Source of the DNA: Dermanyssus gallinae
Taxonomy: Eukaryota; Arthropoda; Arachnida; Mesostigmata; Dermanyssidae
Length of the DNA: 64,000 nucleotides
Assembly: GCA_003439945.1 (NCBI GenBank)
Contig: QVRM01000305.1
Coordinates: 257,001 to 321,000, forward strand
Reading direction: 5' to 3'
This document shows positions 50,701 through 61,043 of this stretch, piece by piece. The position numbers and the translations under genes were made by a program. A model generated the notes under the pieces. The model was not told the origin of the DNA, did no database searches, and saw only the letters and a program-made list of their open reading frames with translations. Each line of letters starts with the position of its first letter. Position 1 is the stretch's first letter.

Positions 50701-51118
50701 TACTGTTAGCCTATAAAATGATATATGAACAATTGTGCTATACTACCAATTCATGGTGAATAGCTTATTGGCAAGTTTATTGCAATTAATGTAATTTGTG
50801 CTAAGCTAATAGGCTATACAAGCGACCCGTTTTTCTTTTTAAAGGTAATTTGCCACAACACACATGCGTGTGTCGAGTTGACATCGGTGGCATGACTAGT
50901 GTCACTATCGGTATCTATAGGCGTTCAAGCCGGCGTTCAAGTGACGGAACATCAGCGCTCTTGATTCGCCGTTTCACCCTTGAATCGACCTTCAACCGAG
51001 ACGTGCACCCTCCACGTTAATAATGATGAAAGTAGCCGAAGGCCGAAGTCAACCAACTGGCGTAAACAACAGCTCAGGAGGTGCGTCGATATACGCTGCT
51101 GTTGTAAACTGGCAGATC
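47781..51118. other. Intergenic region without a supported gene
   Basis: It holds a 31-bp tandem repeat at 48159-48299, TA tracts at about 48495-48516 and 48519-48540, and AT-rich sequence. Minus-strand AATAAA-type hexamers at about 50777-50782 and 50660 could serve the gene whose last exons lie at 51119-51342. Confidence 0.5.
48159..48299. repeat. Short tandem array, about 31-bp unit, four to five copies
   Basis: Units of the form TGCATTTCACCWTTCCCTAA + ARTYTTGTAAA repeat with small changes; the first unit carries an extra internal duplication. The minus-strand reading frame across it is a repeat artefact. Confidence 0.85.
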
Positions 51119-51342
51119 TCATTGCTGCCATTTCGGGTAGAGCGAATCCTTCTCGACGGTGACCTTATCGATCACGGCGCCCTGTAACATCCAAACAGCC
51201 GGAACAGCTTAGTAATTAGCTGGCTGAACAGGGACGCTACAACGAAGAATTAATCAAATCAACAGATTCGAGCATACCTTTACTGCGGCTAACTGCAATG
51301 GCAATCTGTTTTGGTTTGAGTCAGGTTCATACAGCCCCGTCT
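51119..51342 (-). CDS. Last two exons of an unidentified gene, interrupted upstream by the retroelement array
   Basis: The terminal exon 51181-51119 has acceptor GATGTTACAG and reads GAVIDKVTVEKDSLYPKWQQ then TGA. The preceding exon ends at 51278 with donor GTATGC and begins at 51342 or 51340 after ...CACAACAG. It reads TGLYEPDSNQNRLPLQLAAVK. The two join in phase 0. The pattern GLYEPDSNQ..LPL..A..KGAVIDK recalls plectin/spectraplakin-type repeats, but that is only a resemblance and I do not assign a family. The next exon must lie upstream, beyond position 51342. The LTR array begins 190 bases away, so the array is either inside an intron or has cut the gene. Confidence 0.5.
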
Positions 51343-51393
51343 CTGTTGTGCAAATATGTATGTTTGAACTGGTATGTCTATTTAGCAGTAGCA

Positions 51394-51431
<38 letters not shown>

Positions 51432-51531
51432 TCTCCTAATATGACTGTAATGGGCCGTCCCAGATGGTACAGAGTTTACCTGTATAATAATAACAAAGTA
51501 TATTCAATTCAGCATATATATATATAAATAT

Positions 51532-52188
51532 TGTAACAGAGTTAGACACAACAACAACACAAGAGAACAGCCAACTACGGCGCCGTCGATGATCAACGGC
51601 GCCAGAAAGCCGACCAGCCATCCCAACCGACCAAAGAGCCGTCGCTGGCTGCTACACCAGCATTGCTGTAAACAAGCCTGGTGAGACGACACCACAGTCG
51701 ACCGAGCACATCAACGGACGTGCATCTCGTCTTACTCGGAATCGTCAACAGCCTCCACATGAAACCGCGCAGCTACATGGCGACGACGTGCATCACCGCC
51801 GACCTGTCGCGCCACATCATCATCATCATCATCAGACCTACGGACCGACCCGCGGCGACGGCACCACCAGAGACAATGCACGTTATGAGAATGCGTGGTG
51901 GAACCGACCAATCAGCGAAGAGGACGAGTGGAAACTTACGTTGCCGAATGTTCGAGAGGATTCGATTACATCAGTTAACATTATTACTACATGAACGCTA
52001 CGGCGTACCTTGAGAGAATAAAATGGACCGAAGCAGCATGGCCACCAAACCCATTCGCTGCCCGGTTCCGCTTGACGCCAGACCTACGCTCCGTGTTGTC
52101 ATTCATTGTACCTAAGTCCCTCGTGTCGTAGTAACCGCCCGGCTGAGCTACGATCCCCAGTGACTCAGCGTAACAGCACATCGTTACA
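51532..52188 (+). repeat. LTR 1 of the array
   Basis: 657 bp, bounded by TGTAACAGAG and CATCGTTACA. A poly(A) signal AATAAA is at 52017. It is nearly identical to 57313-57969 and 62937-63592. Confidence 0.9.
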
Positions 52189-52262
52189 TTTGGTGGAGGT
52201 GCGGGGTAATTGCACCAGTTGCATAAAATCGTGCCGTTGGAGTCGCGGCGCTCGCCGAAAAA

Positions 52263-52959
52263 CTAAGGTGCCGTGTCGGGTGACGTAGGTCGGTTGTAGG
52301 TCGGTCGGTTCGAGGTCGAGGATGGTTGGGTGGTCGGTCGGTTGTAGGTCGAGGACGGCTGGGTGGTTGGTCGGTTCGCGAATGGCTCGATTGCATCTAT
52401 CTTGGCACAGAGGTCTCGCGCCATTATAACGCTCTTGAGATCTGCGTAGATGAAGGTCGGTCTGTAATCTGCGCGTATGCTCCTCAGGAACCAGCGGAGT
52501 ACCGCTCCGTCGGTCATTCTCAAGTCAATGTCGCGACACAACCGCTGCACTTGTTCGATGTGTGCGAGGAACGGCGTGTCCTGGTCCTGCACCAGCCGCT
52601 TCAGCTTTTCCTCCGCGGCGACCGCCATCGCGCCGTGGTCGCCGAACCTGGCCATGAACTCGTGGTGAAACTCGGCCCATGGTCTTAGGCCTCGCCTCTC
52701 TCGGAATTGCGTCGTGCCAGTCGGCCGCCGTCTTCTCCAGCGAAAGCACCGCTGACCGTACCTTTTGCTCGTCGCTGTAATTGTTGATGTCGGCCATTCT
52801 TTCGAATTCTCGCAGCCACTCCCTGGCGCGCATGGCCGACGTGCCATCAAATCGCAGCGGCACTTGGAACACGTTTTGCAGGAAGGACGGCTGTCCCGGC
52901 GGTGGATAGCCAAACGGCATCTCTGCGACCGTGGTTGGCCTGTTGATAGCCGGGTCCAT
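52263..52959 (-). pseudogene. Inverted gag (capsid) of unit 1, frameshifted
   Basis: Starts at the minus-strand ATG 52959. The capsid-like part has VPLRFDGTSAMRAREWLREF, YSDEQKVRSAVLSLEKTAADWHD and LCRDIDLRMTDGAVLRWFL, typical of Ty3/gypsy gag. The tail is a Pro/Thr/Asn repeat. A private one-base insertion near 52681 breaks the frame; unit 2 lacks it. The coding strand is opposite to the LTRs, PBS, polypurine tract and pol, so this segment is inverted within the element. Confidence 0.75.
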
Positions 52960-52966
52960 GGTTAAC

Positions 52967-53074
52967 GTGGTCGTGCGTGGTTCGGTGGCTGGGCTGGTTA
53001 GCGTGGTCGTGCGTGGTTCGGTGGCTGGGCTGGTTAGCGTGGTCGTGCGTGGTTCGGTGGCTGGGCTGGTTGAT
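52967..53074. repeat. Three tandem 36-bp units beside gag
   Basis: The unit begins GTGGTCGTGCGTGGTTCGGT and is repeated three times here but present only once in unit 2 (from 58757). The difference is exactly two units (72 bp), which fits slippage or unequal exchange after duplication. Confidence 0.9.
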
Positions 53075-53154
53075 GTGGTCGTCGTGGTCGTGCGTGGTCG
53101 TGTGGCCGGTTCCGTGGCTGGACTAGTGTCTTGATTTTGTGCAAACGGTGATTA

Positions 53155-54897
53155 CGAGACGAGTGTAAATTTCCGTTGTTGAATGTTCGAGAGGATTCGA
53201 TTCCATCATTTAACATTATTACTATATGAACGCTACGGCGTACCTTGAGTGAATAAAATAGACCGAGGCAGCATGGCCGACGACCCATTCGTTGCCCGGT
53301 TACACTTGACGCCAGACCTACGCTCCGTGTTGTCATTCATCGTACCTGAGTCCCTCGTGTCGTAGTAACCGCCCTGGCTGAGCTACTCATCCCCAGTAAC
53401 TTAGCGTAGCAACAACATCGTTACATTTGGTGGAGATGCTTCGATCTCTCTCTACCAACGGGCGGCGAACCAACCGAGGCGACAACGGACGATGCAGTGA
53501 CCACGCGGTGCACGCACCTCAACGAACAACAACCGACCGACCACGACTGGACAATGACCGACTACTAGCAACGACCAGGACACCGTCACCGACCGAACAA
53601 TGAACTCGTTACATTTGCGAACCAACGGAGGTGACGACGGACAATGCCAGTGACCACACGGCAAACGGACCGAACCCAGACGCGACCGACGACAAGCGAT
53701 TAACCGACTACGACCAGACCGACTACGACCAGACCGCCAGCGACCACGAACAAGCAACCAACTGCGACCGAACCGCGACCGACAACGAAGACACGACCGA
53801 CTACGACCGATAACAAGAAGACAACGACCGACTACGACCGACAACGACCAGGACAGAAGTGCCAGCCAGGGGATGAGTTCGCCCAGCCAGGCTGCTCCCG
53901 GCTGCAGCATTGCATGACCGCACAACACGACTACAACGACCACAACGGCCGCGACCGAACCACGACCGACCGCGATCAACCACGATCGACCGCGATCAAC
54001 CACGACCAAACCACGGCCACCGACGCCGACAACGTTTCCCGAGCACGGCCACTGAAGCCGACGACGCCCCCGACCACGGCCACCGAAGCCGACGACGCCC
54101 CCAGACCACGGCCACCGATGCCGACTACGACCTCTGACCACGGCCACCGACGCCGATTACGACCTCTGACCACGGCTACCGAAGCCGACGCTCCCCGAGC
54201 ACGGCCACTGACGCCGACGACGCTTCCCGACCAAGGCCACCGACGCCGACCGACCACGAGGCCGTCCATGCGCGACGAGACCCGACAAGTGATCAACCCC
54301 GACCTACCCGACCACGAACGACAGAGTTCAAGACAGAACCATCGTTCCAAGCAAACGACTTAGTGCTCACACATACCCAACGAGTCGGTGAATCCGACAA
54401 ACTACAAAGAAGATACTTCGGACCATATAGAATCGTCCGTGTAACCAGCCCGACGACCGTAGAAGTGGAACCAACCGAAACAGCCAACACCCCAGGACCA
54501 CGGCGCAATCGACAGATAGTCCACGTATCGAGAGCCAAGCCATACATCCAGTTCGACGACAGAGACGACCACAGTGACCAGTCCGGGTTAATAGACCGAC
54601 CACCTCCTACGCCTGCATTAAGCCAGCCCCTCCAAACCAACGACCACCACAGAACCGGCCCGGCCGCCAACGGCAACCCCCGAAATGGACACGAGAGTTT
54701 GTATGCTCACTAACCCGAGACACACGCTTGGCTCGGGACGAGCCAGTCCAGAGGGGGGGGGGGCAGTGTAACGAAGTTAGACACAACACCACAACGACAC
54801 CACAGTCGACCGAGCACATCATCGAACGTGCAACAGCCTCCACATGAGACCGCTCAGCTACATGGCGACGACAATGAGCTACCATCCCCAGTGACTC
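53155..54897 (+). mobile_element. Embedded fragment of a second, related LTR family (unit 1)
   Basis: It begins inside a diverged LTR (3' part 53155-53425, ending CATCGTTACA) with PBS-like TGGTGGAGATGC. CGACC-rich tandem repeats follow (about 53640-54290). Next is the C-terminal part of an integrase (about 54300-54712; RRYFGPYRIVRVTSPTTVE), then a polypurine tract and the start of the same diverged LTR (TGTAACGAAG at 54767). That LTR has an internal deletion and runs into pol at about 54897. No catalytic domain remains. Confidence 0.75.
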
Positions 54898-55404
54898 ACC
54901 TCGGACGGGCTGTTCGAGTTCACAGTCATGCCGTTCGGACTAACGAACGGACCGGCAACGTTCGAGCGACTGATGGACACCATCCTCCGTGGCCGCAAGT
55001 GGACATCATGCCTAGTCTACCTCGACGACATTTGTGTTTTTGGCCGAACCTTGAATGAACACAACCAACGATTACAAGATGTCCTGTCCTGCCTGCAACG
55101 GGCCAACCTCTCATTAAACATCAAGAAGTGTACCTTCGCTGCCCCACAGCTAACGCTACTGGGACACGTAGTGGGGGCAGACGGACTCCGACCAGACCCA
55201 GAAAAGACCAAGGCCATCGACCAGTTTCCGACTCCGACGAACCAAAAAGCCGTCCGCAGCTTCCTCGGCCTATGTTCCTACTACCGCCGATTCATCAAAA
55301 ACTTCTCCGCGACAGCCGCACCACTCAACCGTTTACTTGAAAACGACACCCCCTTCCAATGGACCACCGACCAACAGACCGCATTCAACGTCCTCAAAAA
55401 GTAG
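54898..55404 (+). pseudogene. pol: N-terminally truncated reverse transcriptase, unit 1
   Basis: Reads TSDGLFEFTVMPFGLTNGPA, the RT catalytic box YLDDICVFG, GLRPDPEKTKAI and SFLGLCSYYRRFI. It ends at an in-frame TAG (55402-55404). The first RT half with the first catalytic Asp and the protease is missing because the diverged LTR fragment is fused directly upstream. The TAG is identical in unit 2. Confidence 0.85.
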
Positions 55405-57546
55405 CTAGTGTCGCCACCGCTCCTGGGACACTTCGACCCGAACCAGCCTATCACTGTCCGAACAGACGCGTCCGGCCAGGGCCTAGGCATCATCCTCAGC
55501 CAGCCAGTCGACCCTAAAGGTGAGCGCATCATTGCGTACGGCAGTCGCACACTGTCGAAAGCGGAAACTAACTATTCGACCACCGAACAGGAGTGCCTGG
55601 CTATCGTGTGGGCCTTGAAGAAGTTTCGACAATACACATATGGCCGACCAGTGACCGTGGTAACGGACCACCATGCTTTGTGCTGGCTCATGACGAGCCG
55701 GCACTTAGCAGGACGATTGGCACGATGGGCGATACAACTTCAAGAACACGACATCCACATTATATACAAACAGGGCCGCAAGCACCGTGACGCGGACTGT
55801 TTGTCGCGATATCCACTCCCAGCCGACGACCACCACACCGACCACAAACCACTCAGGAAGCTATCGTCCATACACATAACCGACCTCGCACACCAACAAC
55901 AGTCCGACCCGACGCTACAGCAACTACGTGAACAGGCAAACATATCCACCGCATTCAAGACAATCGACGGCGTATTGTATAAGCACAATTTCGCCGATCA
56001 CGGCCAGGAACTACTCCTGGTGTTACCAAGCAGGTACCGGCGAGAAGCACTGGCGGCAGCACACTCAGACAGTGAAGGCGGCCACATGGGCCTAGCGAAA
56101 ACATACGGCCGCATCACACAGAGATACTACTGGCCAAACGCCTACAAAGACACCGACCGCTACGTACGTGCATGTGAAACGTGCCAACAACGAAAGACCG
56201 ACACCGCCGAACGTGGATTGCTACAACACATGACCACACCAGCTGAGCCGTTCCACACCATCGGCATCGACCTCGTCTCACTCAACGAAACAACCTCCGG
56301 CAACAGAGTGATAGTGACCGCAGTGTGCCACCTTACCAAGTACTTAGTCGCTGAAGCGCTGCCGAACGGCTCAGCGTCAGAGGTGGCTAAGTTTCTGGTG
56401 AACAAAATCATTCTAGTGCATGGTGCCCCGAGAGTGCTTATCAGTGACCGAGGAAAAACTTTCACGTCCTCTCTATTCAACGAAGTGACCAAGTGGGGAC
56501 AAATCGAACACCGCTTAACATCACCGTACCATCCACAGACCAACGGGTTAGTAGAACGTTCACACAGAACGCTACTGGACATGCTTAGCAAATACGTTGG
56601 GGAGAGACAGCGTAATTGGGACGAGCAACTGCCGTTCGTCGTCCACGCATACAACACAGCACCGAACGAGTCGACCAAATTCAGTCCATTCTACCTGGTG
56701 CACGGGCGTGAGGCCCTGTCCACATTCGATGCACAACTACCTGCCCCACCAACCCTACCCAACCATTCAATAGATGACTACGTCGACCATCTTATCCTGT
56801 ACGCAGAAGAAGCAAGAGACCTAGCGAAATTATTAGCTGACCGTGCCAAGACCGCAAACAAGGACCGTTGTGACAAGAAGAGATGTGAACCATCGTTTCA
56901 AGAAAACGATCTAGTGCTAGTTTATACTCCAGTGCGACGAGTCGGAGAATCCGACAAACTACAAAGAAGATACTTCGGACCATATAGAATCATCCGTGTA
57001 ACCAGCCCGACGACCGTGGAAATGGAACCGACAGAAGCAGCCTACACCCCAGGACCACGGCGCAATCGACAAATAGTCCACGTATCGAGAGTCAAGCCAT
57101 ACATTCAGTCCAACCACAATGACCAGTCCGAGTTAGTCGACCAGCCGACCACCTCCTACGGCCGCATTAAGCCAGCCCCTCCAAACCAACGACCACCACA
57201 GAACCGACCCGGCCGCCAACGTCAACCCCCGGCATGGACACGAGATTTTGTATGCTCACTAACTCGAGACACACGCTTGGCTCGAGACGAGCCAGTCCAG
57301 AGGGGGGGGCAGTGTAACAGAGTTAGACACAACAACAACACAACAGAACAGCCAACTACGGCGCCGTCGATGATCAACGGCGCCAGAAAGCCGACCAGCC
57401 ATCCCAACCGACCAAAGAGCCGTCGCTGGCTGCTACACCAGCATTGCTGTAAACAACCTGGTGAGACGACACCACAGTCGACCGACCGAGCACATCAACG
57501 GACGTGCATCTCGTCTTACTCGGAATCGTCAACAGCCTCCACATGA
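55405..57546 (+). CDS. pol: RNase H and integrase open frame, unit 1
   Basis: Open for 713 codons after the TAG, same frame as RT. RNase H: VRTDASGQGLGIILSQ, STTEQECLAIVWALKKF, VVTDHHAL. Integrase: HHCC zinc finger (HSDSEGGHMG...CETCQQRK) with intact spacing, DDE residues about D288 (IGIDLVS), D347 (LISDRGK) and E383 (VERSHRT; D35E). The C-terminus is RRYFGPYRIIRVTSPTTVE. The frame contains no stop before the LTR: it reads through the polypurine tract and about 230 bases into LTR 2. All active residues are present, so the domain could be functional if translated. Confidence 0.88.
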   Translation, partial: LVSPPLLGHFDPNQPITVRTDASGQGLGIILSQPVDPKGERIIAYGSRTLSKAETNYSTTEQECLAIVWALKKFRQYTYGRPVTVVTDHHALCWLMTSRHLAGRLARWAIQLQEHDIHIIYKQGRKHRDADCLSRYPLPADDHHTDHKPLRKLSSIHITDLAHQQQSDPTLQQLREQANISTAFKTIDGVLYKHNFADHGQELLLVLPSRYRREALAAAHSDSEGGHMGLAKTYGRITQRYYWPNAYKDTDRYVRACETCQQRKTDTAERGLLQHMTTPAEPFHTIGIDLVSLNETTSGNRVIVTAVCHLTKYLVAEALPNGSASEVAKFLVNKIILVHGAPRVLISDRGKTFTSSLFNEVTKWGQIEHRLTSPYHPQTNGLVERSHRTLLDMLSKYVGERQRNWDEQLPFVVHAYNTAPNESTKFSPFYLVHGREALSTFDAQLPAPPTLPNHSIDDYVDHLILYAEEARDLAKLLADRAKTANKDRCDKKRCEPSFQENDLVLVYTPVRRVGESDKLQRRYFGPYRIIRVTSPTTVEMEPTEAAYTPGPRRNRQIVHVSRVKPYIQSNHNDQSELVDQPTTSYGRIKPAPPNQRPPQNRPGRQRQPPAWTRDFVCSLTRDTRLARDEPVQRGGQCNRVRHNNNTTEQPTTAPSMINGARKPTSHPNRPKSRRWLLHQHCCKQPGETTPQSTDRAHQRTCISSYSESSTAST
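57297..57312 (+). other. Polypurine tract of unit 1
   Basis: AGAGGGGGGGGCAG immediately before LTR 2 (57313); the primer site for plus-strand DNA synthesis. It also lies within the pol frame. Confidence 0.8.
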
Positions 57547-57969
57547 AACCGCGCAGCTACATGGCGACGACGTGCATCACCGCCGACCTGTCGCGCCACA
57601 TCATCATCATCATCAGACCTACGGACCGACCCGCGGCGACGGCACCACCAGAGACAATGCACGTTATGAGAATGCGTGGTGGAACCGACCAATCAGCGAA
57701 GAGGACGAGTGGAAACTTACGTTGCCGAATGTTCGAGAGGATTCGATTACATCAGTTAACATTATTACTACATGAACGCTACGGCGTACCTTGAGAGAAT
57801 AAAATGGACCGAAGCAGCATGGCCACCAAACCCATTCGCTGCCCGGTTCCGCTTGACGCCAGACCTACGCTCCGTGTTGTCATTCATTGTACCTAAGTCC
57901 CTCGTGTCGTAGTAACCGCCCGGCTGAGCTACGATCCCCAGTGACTCAGCGTAACAGCACATCGTTACA
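57313..57969 (+). repeat. LTR 2, shared by units 1 and 2
   Basis: 657 bp, same termini as LTR 1. It acts as the 3' LTR of unit 1 and the 5' LTR of unit 2. Only one LTR separates the two internal regions, which is diagnostic of an LTR-sharing tandem. Confidence 0.9.
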
Positions 57970-58751
57970 TTTGGTGGAGGTGCGGGGTAATTGCACCAGT
58001 TGCATAAAATCGTGCCGTTGGAGTCGCAGCGCTCGCCGAAAAACTAAGGTGCCGTGTCGGGTGACGTAGGTCGGTTGTAGGTCGGTTGTAGGTCGGTCGG
58101 TTCGAGGTCGAGGATGGTTGGGTGGTCGGTCGGTTGTAGGTCGAGGACGGCTGGGTGGTTGGTCGGTTCGCGAATGGCTCGATTGCATCTATCTTGGCAC
58201 AGAGGTCTCGCGCCATTATAACGCTCTTGAAATCTGCGTAGATGAAGGTCGGTCTGTAATCGGCGCGTATGCTCCTCAGGAACCAGCGGAGTACCGCTCC
58301 GTCGGTCATTCTCAAGTCAATGTCGCGACACAACCGCTGCACTTGTTCGATGTGTGCGAGGAACGGCGTGTCCTGGTCCTGCTACCAGCCGCTTCAGCTT
58401 TTCCTCCGCGGCGACCGCCATCGCGCCGTGGTCGCCGAACCTGGCCATGAACTCGTGGTGAAACTCGGCCCATGTCTTAGGCCTCGCCTCTCTCGGAGTT
58501 GCGTCGTGCCAGTCGGCCGCCGTCTTCTCCAGCGAAAGCACCGCTGACCGTACCTTTTGCTCGTCGCTGTAATTGTTGATGTCGGCCATTCTTTCGAATT
58601 CTCGCAGCCACTCCCTGGCGCGCATGGCCGACGTGCCATCAAATCGCAGCGGCACTTGGAACACGTTTTGCAGGAAGGACGGCTGTCCCGGCGGTGGATA
58701 GCCAAACGGCATCTCTGCGACCGTGGTTGGCCTGTTGATAGCCGGGTCCAT
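57965..58751 (-). pseudogene. Inverted gag of unit 2, frameshifted
   Basis: Starts at the minus-strand ATG 58751. It keeps the reading frame where unit 1 has its insertion (ARPKTWAEFHHEFMARFGDH) but carries its own one-base insertion near 58383 (CTGCTACC against CTGCACC). The two copies were therefore inactivated independently. The distal frame runs back through the PBS region to the LTR edge. Confidence 0.75.
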
Positions 58752-58872
58752 GGTTAACGTGGTCGTGCGTGGTTCGGTGGCTGGGCTGGTTGATGTGGTC
58801 GTCGTGGTCGTGCGTGGTCGTGTGGCCGGTTCGGTGGCTGGACTAGTGTCTTGATTTTGTGCAAACGGTGAT

Positions 58873-60537
58873 TACGAGACGAGTGTAAATTTCCGTTGTT
58901 GAATGTTCGAGAAGATTCGATTCCATCATTTAACATTATTACTATATGAACGCTACGGCGTACCTTGAGTGAATAAAATAGACCGAGGCAGCATGGCCGA
59001 CGACCCATTCGTTGCCCGGTTACGCTTGACGCCAGACCTACGCTCCGTGTTGTCATTCATCGTACCTGAGTCCCTCGTGTCGTAGTAACCGCCCGGCTGA
59101 GCTACCATCCCCAGTAACTTAGCGTAGCAACAACATCGTTACATTTGGTGGAGATGCTTCGATCTCTCTCTACCAACGGGCGGCGAACCAACCGAGGCGA
59201 CAACGGACGATGCAGTGACCACGCGGTGCACGCACCTCAACGAACAACAACCGACCGACCACGACTGGACAATGACCGACTACTAGCAACGACCAGGACA
59301 CCGTCACCGACCGAACAATGAACTCGGTACATTTGCGAACCAACGGAGGTGACGACGGACAATGCCAGTGACCACACGGCAAACGGACCGAACCCAGACG
59401 CGACCGACGACAAGCGATCAACCGACTACGACCAGACCGACTACGACCAGACCGCCAGCGACCACGAACAAGCAACCAACTGCGACCGAACCGCGACCGA
59501 CTACGACCGATAACAAGAAGACAACGACCGACTACGACCGACAACGACCAGGACAGAAGTGCCAGCCAGGGGATGAGTTCGCCCAGCCAGGCTGCTCCCT
59601 GCTGCAGCATTGCATGACCGCACAACACGACTACAACGACCACAACGGCCGCGACCGAACCACGACCGACCGCGATCAACCACGACCAAACCACGGCCAC
59701 CGACGCCGACAACGTTTCCCGAGCACGGCCACTGAAGCCGACGACGCCCCCGACCACGGCCACCGAAGCCGACGACGCCCCCAGACCACGGCCACCGATG
59801 CCGACTACGACCTCTGACCACGGCTACCGAAGCCGACGCTCCCCGAGCACGGCCACTGACGCCGACGACGCTTCCCGACCAAGGCCACCGACGCCGACCG
59901 ACCACGAGGCCGTCCATGCGCGACGAGACCCGACAAGTGATCAACCCCGACCTACCCGACCACGAACGACAGAGTTCAAGACAGAACCATCGTTCCAAGC
60001 AAACGACTTAGTGCTCGACGAGTCGGTGAATCCGACAAACTACAAAGAAGATACTTCGGACCATATAGAATCGTCCGTGTAACCAGCCCGACGACCGTAG
60101 AAGTGGAACCAACCGAAACAGCCAACACCCCAGGACCACGGCGCAATCGACAGATAGTCCACGTATCGAGAGCCAAGCCATACATCCAGTTCGACGACAG
60201 AGACGATCACAGTGACCAGTCCGGGTTAATAGACCGACCACCTCCTACGCCTGCATTAAGCCAGCCCCTCCAAACCAACGACCACCACAGAACCGGCCCG
60301 GCCGCCAACGGCAACCCCCGAAATGGACACGAGAGTTTGTATGCTCACTAACCCGAGACACACGCTTGGCTCGGGACGAGCCAGTCCAGAGGGGGGGGGG
60401 GGCAGTGTAACGAAGTTAGACACAACACCACAACGACACCACAGTCGACCGAGCACATCATCGAACGTGCAACAGCCTCCACATGAGACCGCTCAGCTAC
60501 ATGGCGACGACAATGAGCTACCATCCCCAGTGACTCA
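58873..60537 (+). mobile_element. Embedded second-family LTR fragment (unit 2)
   Basis: Counterpart of 53155-54897: diverged LTR 3' part ending 59143, CGACC repeats, integrase C-terminal remnant (about 59980-60350, frame broken near 60015), polypurine tract, and LTR start at 60406 fused to pol. Confidence 0.75.
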
Positions 60538-61043
60538 CCTCGGACGGGCTGTTCGAGTTCACAGTCATGCCGTTCGGACTAACGAACGGACCGGCAACGT
60601 TCGAGCGACTGATGGACACCATCCTCCGTGGCCGCAAGTGGACATCATGCCTAGTCTACCTCGACGACATTTGTGTTTTTGGCCGAACCTTGAATGAACA
60701 CAACCAACGATTACAAGATGTCCTGTCCTGCCTGCAACGGGCCAACCTCTCATTAAACATCAAGAAGTGTACCTTCGCTGCTCCACAGCTAACACTACTG
60801 GGACACGTAGTGGGGGCAGACGGACTCCGACCAGACCCAGAAAAGACCAAGGCCATCGACCAGTTTCCGACTCCGACGAACCAAAAAGCCGTCCGCAGCT
60901 TCCTCGGCCTATGTTCCTACTACCGCCGATTCATCAAAAACTTCTCCGCGACAGCCGCACCACTCAACCGTTTACTTGAAAACGACACCCCCTTCCAATG
61001 GACCACCGACCAACAGACCGCATTCAACGTCCTCAAAAAGTAG
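60537..61043 (+). pseudogene. pol: truncated reverse transcriptase, unit 2
   Basis: Same content and same 5' junction as 54898-55404, ending in the same TAG (61041-61043). Confidence 0.85.

Larger units (their letters stand above)
51532..57969 (+). mobile_element. Chimeric Ty3/gypsy-type LTR element, unit 1 of a tandem array
   Basis: Order on +: LTR 51532-52188, PBS-like TGGTGGAGGTGC two bases later, an inverted gag segment (52189-53140), a fragment of a second LTR family (about 53155-54897), truncated pol (54898 onward), the polypurine tract AGAGGGGGGGG, and the shared LTR 57313-57969. The second unit has the same order. Protease, the 5' half of RT and a sense-strand gag are missing, so the unit is not autonomous as it stands. 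The LTR starts TGTAA and ends TTACA. The left flank (AAATAT before TGTAAC) has no polypurine tract, so 51532 is the true array edge. Confidence 0.85.

Noticed and set aside
52326..52688. Plus-strand frame opposite the gag segment
   Set aside because: Shadow of the minus-strand capsid frame, which has the recognisable motifs.
52967..53074. Regular repeats that could suggest a CRISPR array
   Set aside because: Direct tandem 36-mers without spacers, in a eukaryotic retroelement.
53452..54147. 231-codon minus-strand frame rich in Arg, Gly and Trp
   Set aside because: Translation of the CGACC-type tandem repeats in the second-family fragment; no gag or other signature.
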